Origin: Leptospiraceae bacterium
GTDB lineage: Bacteria > Spirochaetota > Leptospiria > Leptospirales > Leptospiraceae
Assembly (NCBI GenBank): GCA_024233875.1
Contig: JACKPB010000007.1
Span: forward strand, 182,141-246,140
Direction: 5' to 3'
DNA length: 64,000 nucleotides
Of this stretch, positions 61,439 through 64,000 are shown in pieces. Under the pieces are notes generated by a model that was not told the origin of the DNA, did no database searches, and worked only from the letters and a program-made list of their open reading frames with translations. The position numbers were made by a program, and so were the translations under genes. Position 1 is the first letter of the stretch, and every line of letters starts with the position of its first letter.

Positions 61439-63145
61439 TTAGTTTGTACTTACAGTAAATGTGCAGGATGTTCCTGAATACAATCTCACATCTAAGATAT
61501 AGACAACATTGTTTTCCAAAGTATAGGTAATGCTCTCAGAAACTCCGGAACCACCATCATTATCATAGGCAATAATGCTTCCATTTTTATAAAGATAAAT
61601 ATCCGCATCACATCCCGTTGGTGCCATTGTAATTGTTTTTGAAGAACCATTTCCGGTAATTTTGTAATACTTAGTTGCACAGTACTTATTTTTTCCTGCG
61701 GTAGAACTACCCGGATCTTCATTTAACGCCTGGTTAGTTAGTGAAGAACCGAGAGTCAAGTCCTGATAAATCGCTGTACGACAGGTAGGTTCTGTAGTAC
61801 CAACAGCAATGTCAGAAATATCATAAACACTGGTAGCAGATCCCACTCCACTCATATTGGCAATATTGTCAATTGCTGTAGCGTTAGCCGGAAGAGCCTG
61901 CTTTAGAGAATAGAGAAAAGAGATGAGAGTAGTCATAGCAGGAGTTGTCTTCTGGTAGTTCTTCATTACATTGTAAAGGTCAGAGAAACTCAAAGTGAGA
62001 GAATCATTGGAATCGCCAGATGTAGTAGAATCATAAAGATCCCAGAGAATCGCCTGGACGGATGTTTCCGACCAAACACCTCCGTCTGAAGTGACATTGG
62101 ATTCCATATTCATATTCACACCCGTTGTGGCGGCATTGGTACCCAGAGTATCATGGTAGGTAGGATCGTCCCTGAAGATGGAAGAGATGCCATTTCCAAA
62201 TCCTTCACCAAACGCAAGACGTGGATCCAGACGATTGCTTCCACTATGAGAACCACCTATACTGTCCGAACGAAAGATTGTATCCTCAGTATAATGTCCG
62301 AATTCATGAGCTATCACACCTACGTCAAATTCATCCGTATCATTATCAGCATATCCGAGAATGTAGAGAGATCTAGCGGAATCAAAAGCACTCACTGTCC
62401 CGTAGAAGGAGGTAGAAATCTGACCCGAAGGGGGATTGTTTGATGCCGAAGCTATATTATAAACACTCCAAAATATCTTTAGTTTGCTGAAGGTTAAGGA
62501 AGTATCAGCGGCAGCAAGTTTTTTGTAAGCAGAAAGAGAAGTGTCGAGGATGGAAAACGCACCTGCTTTATTGACTGTAGCGCTTCTGGTTGTAGCATTT
62601 TCTGCAGGTATCACCAGATTGACGGTGGCTGAGGATGAGGTCAATTGGAAACTTGAACTAGATGACGAATGAACATTTTTGGAATTATAATTGTCCAGAA
62701 CTTCTACCAGAACATTATTAGTTGTATCATTCGATTTGAAATTCGTATTCACAGTATTTGCCATAATTCTCGACACAGCCCGAACCTGGAGGTACTGAGA
62801 TGAAGACACGGAAGAAGGCACAGAAATCGAGTAAGCTCCATTGTCATCCGTATTAGAACTAGCTAATACTGTGCTCCCACTGATCAATTCAACACGAATC
62901 TGCCGGCAATTCTTTTCAGTCTTGGATGGACTCGACCAGTTCAAACCTGATCCGGACTGATACTCAGGAAATTCATACTTAATCGTACCGGAGATGGTCC
63001 TGGTATTGGAAGCGGTATTGTTCGCCTGAAACAAGAGGAAAAACAACAAAAGTAGATTGGTATCATTCTTTGATGAATTGGAAGACTTACAACCCGGAAA
63101 GACTAAGATCCCGAGAATTAGAATAAATATGATTAACTTTTTCAC
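61439..63145 (-). CDS. secreted zinc metalloprotease lipoprotein
   Basis: GTG start with AAGG upstream; signal LIIFILILGILVFPGC predicts lipidation at Cys19. The N-terminus holds a carboxypeptidase-regulatory-like beta domain (ISGTIKYEFPEYQSG...DDNGAYSISVP), then a zincin core with HEFGHYTEDTIF (two His, Glu) and a downstream LAFGEGFGNGISSIF supplying the third ligand Glu. The C-terminal ~120 residues (ITMAPTGCDADIYLYKNGSIIAYDNDGG) resemble a pre-peptidase C-terminal domain. Likely surface-exposed; substrate unknown. Confidence 0.82.
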   Translation of the reverse strand: MKKLIIFILILGILVFPGCKSSNSSKNDTNLLLLFFLLFQANNTASNTRTISGTIKYEFPEYQSGSGLNWSSPSKTEKNCRQIRVELISGSTVLASSNTDDNGAYSISVPSSVSSSQYLQVRAVSRIMANTVNTNFKSNDTTNNVLVEVLDNYNSKNVHSSSSSSFQLTSSSATVNLVIPAENATTRSATVNKAGAFSILDTSLSAYKKLAAADTSLTFSKLKIFWSVYNIASASNNPPSGQISTSFYGTVSAFDSARSLYILGYADNDTDEFDVGVIAHEFGHYTEDTIFRSDSIGGSHSGSNRLDPRLAFGEGFGNGISSIFRDDPTYHDTLGTNAATTGVNMNMESNVTSDGGVWSETSVQAILWDLYDSTTSGDSNDSLTLSFSDLYNVMKNYQKTTPAMTTLISFLYSLKQALPANATAIDNIANMSGVGSATSVYDISDIAVGTTEPTCRTAIYQDLTLGSSLTNQALNEDPGSSTAGKNKYCATKYYKITGNGSSKTITMAPTGCDADIYLYKNGSIIAYDNDGGSGVSESITYTLENNVVYILDVRLYSGTSCTFTVSTN

Positions 63146-63318
63146 AGAAATACCTTATTTTATGTAGATTTTATGAAAGTATTAGATTTTCTAATTTAGT
63201 CAAATAAAAAATATTAAGAAAAAGGTTTATCCATCGATTCTTTAAAATAAATTGCGCATCCAAATAAGCTGAATTTCAAACTAGCTTTTACTAACATTCT
63301 TTTTTAGAACTTCATTTT

Positions 63319-63486
63319 CGGGCGTTCCCTGCGACTCACACGAAACAACTAAACTTCTTATTCAATACAATGCATTTCCTGGTCCCGCAGGTCGGGCTTC
63401 TACGGGCTACGCCTAACGGCTTCGGTCGCGAAAAGATGCGACTTCCCCTCCGTATCCCTAACGCAAAACCAATCGATGCGTTCTAG
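63319..63486. repeat. GC-rich structured intergenic element
   Basis: A stretch far richer in G+C than its surroundings (GGGCGTTCCCTGCG; CCCGCAGGTCGGGCTTCTAC; GGGCTACGCCTAACGGCTTC) with small stems such as CCCG-CAGGT-CGGG. No open frame or tRNA fold. It looks like a dispersed element seen once here; it fills part of the gene-free 63146-63570. Confidence 0.4.
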
Positions 63487-63570
63487 CTAACTTTTCTTAA
63501 GCAAAAGAATTTATTTTTGGATTTTTGAATAAAAATGGATACATTATATATTACTAATGAATGAATAATT

Positions 63571-64000
63571 GAAGGGGTTTGGGGAGTCCGTCCCCAAATT
63601 GTCGATAGGCTCCCTATCAAAAACCTTTGCACGACCATACCGAGTGCATAAGTATAAGAAGAAAAATTAAAAAGGAGTTTGGGGAGTCCGTCCCCAAATC
63701 GCCGATAGGCTCCCTATCAAAAACCTTTGCACGACCATACCGAGTGCATAAGTATAAGAAGAAAAATAAAAAGGGTTTTGGGGAGTCCGTCCCCAAATCG
63801 CCGATAGGCTCCCTATCAAAATCCTTTGCACGAGCAAAGCGAGTGCATAAGTATAAGAAGAAAAATAAAAAAAGGGTTTTGGGGAATCCATCACCAAATT
63901 GTCGATAGGCTCCCTATCAAAAACCTTTGCACGACCATAGCAAGTGCATAAGTATAAGAAGAAATATAAAAAAAGGGGTTTGGGGAGTCCGTCCCCAAAT
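63571..64000 (+). repeat. tandem array of family B units, cut by window edge
   Basis: Units start at about 63578, 63678, 63777, 63878 and 63979, i.e. a period of 99-101 bases, four whole and one partial. Each unit has TTTGGGGA-GTCCG-TCCCCAAA, then GATAGG-CTC-CCTATC, then GCAC...GTGC stems and an A-rich spacer. The open frame 63627-63908 across it exists only because two spacings are near multiples of three and is not a gene. Confidence 0.88.

Noticed and set aside
63627..63908. 93-codon frame with internal 33-residue repeats
   Set aside because: It lies entirely in the tandem non-coding repeat; it stays open only because two unit spacings are near multiples of three, and it has no SD.
1..64000. 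tRNA, rRNA, CRISPR array, prophage or transposase genes
   Set aside because: I looked on both strands and saw no cloverleaf, no regular spacer array, no phage structural gene and no transposase motif; the regular repeats found are adjacent units without unique spacers.

Overview
The window looks like chromosome of a leptospiral spirochaete (order Leptospirales, probably Leptospira or a close relative). The evidence is the AT-rich composition, the many small lipoproteins with loose lipoboxes (FINC, FSNC, FLNFC, SSC, TSHC), outer-membrane barrels ending in Phe, and a DnaA whose box-binding loop reads NTNHTTV instead of GRDHTTV, which I recall as leptospiral. I saw no rRNA, tRNA, CRISPR array, transposase or prophage.

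Layout. 1-4.6 kb: truncated NADAR gene, a membrane-anchored MutS-like ATPase, and an opposing SanA-like / TrmJ-like pair. 5.4-12.5 kb: GNAT, pyrE, DinB, a flavoprotein-SelD fusion, mtnA, and a rhomboid-vWA pair. 12.6-19.5 kb: dnaA outside its usual dnaN context, then an SGNH lipoprotein, an outer-membrane barrel and an SGNH-MBOAT fusion that together look like an envelope O-acylation cassette, then a CBS protein. 19.7-25.4 kb: Cys-rich lipoprotein, 7TMR-DISM/SpoIIE phosphatase, a barrel protein and a PlsC-like acyltransferase. 25.4-33.5 kb: a tightly packed minus-strand operon, from speD through two zinc-ribbon DUF4178-type proteins, a 46-aa exported peptide, DUF350, a membrane SpeE-like protein, a FAD oxidoreductase, a polytopic His-containing membrane protein and a helical protein to an exonuclease. 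This is the best candidate for an uncharacterised system. 33.8-46.9 kb: TetR / acyl-CoA dehydrogenase lipid genes, MaoC, cheD, CBS, a TorT-like binding protein with a hybrid kinase, dps and a lipoprotein. 47-64 kb: a second hybrid kinase, an arsenic/thiol-metal cluster, a CDF metal exporter, a CrtI-like desaturase, rsgA, a CIRCE-controlled hsp20, an M23 peptidase and a lipoprotein metalloprotease operon.

The intergenic DNA is full of related non-coding repeats. Family A (~100 bp, nine copies) has a 55-bp hairpin core closed by TAGTCATTTT/AAAATGRCTA. Family B has several hairpins, including GATAGG-CTC-CCTATC with compensatory changes between copies, and forms a ~100-bp tandem array at the right edge. 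Family C is a 161-bp MITE-like element with 15-bp terminal inverted repeats; the window holds two filled sites and one empty site. Family D is a ~135-bp repeat that also forms the 5' part of one lipoprotein ORF. They nest inside one another, so several are or were mobile, probably driven in trans.
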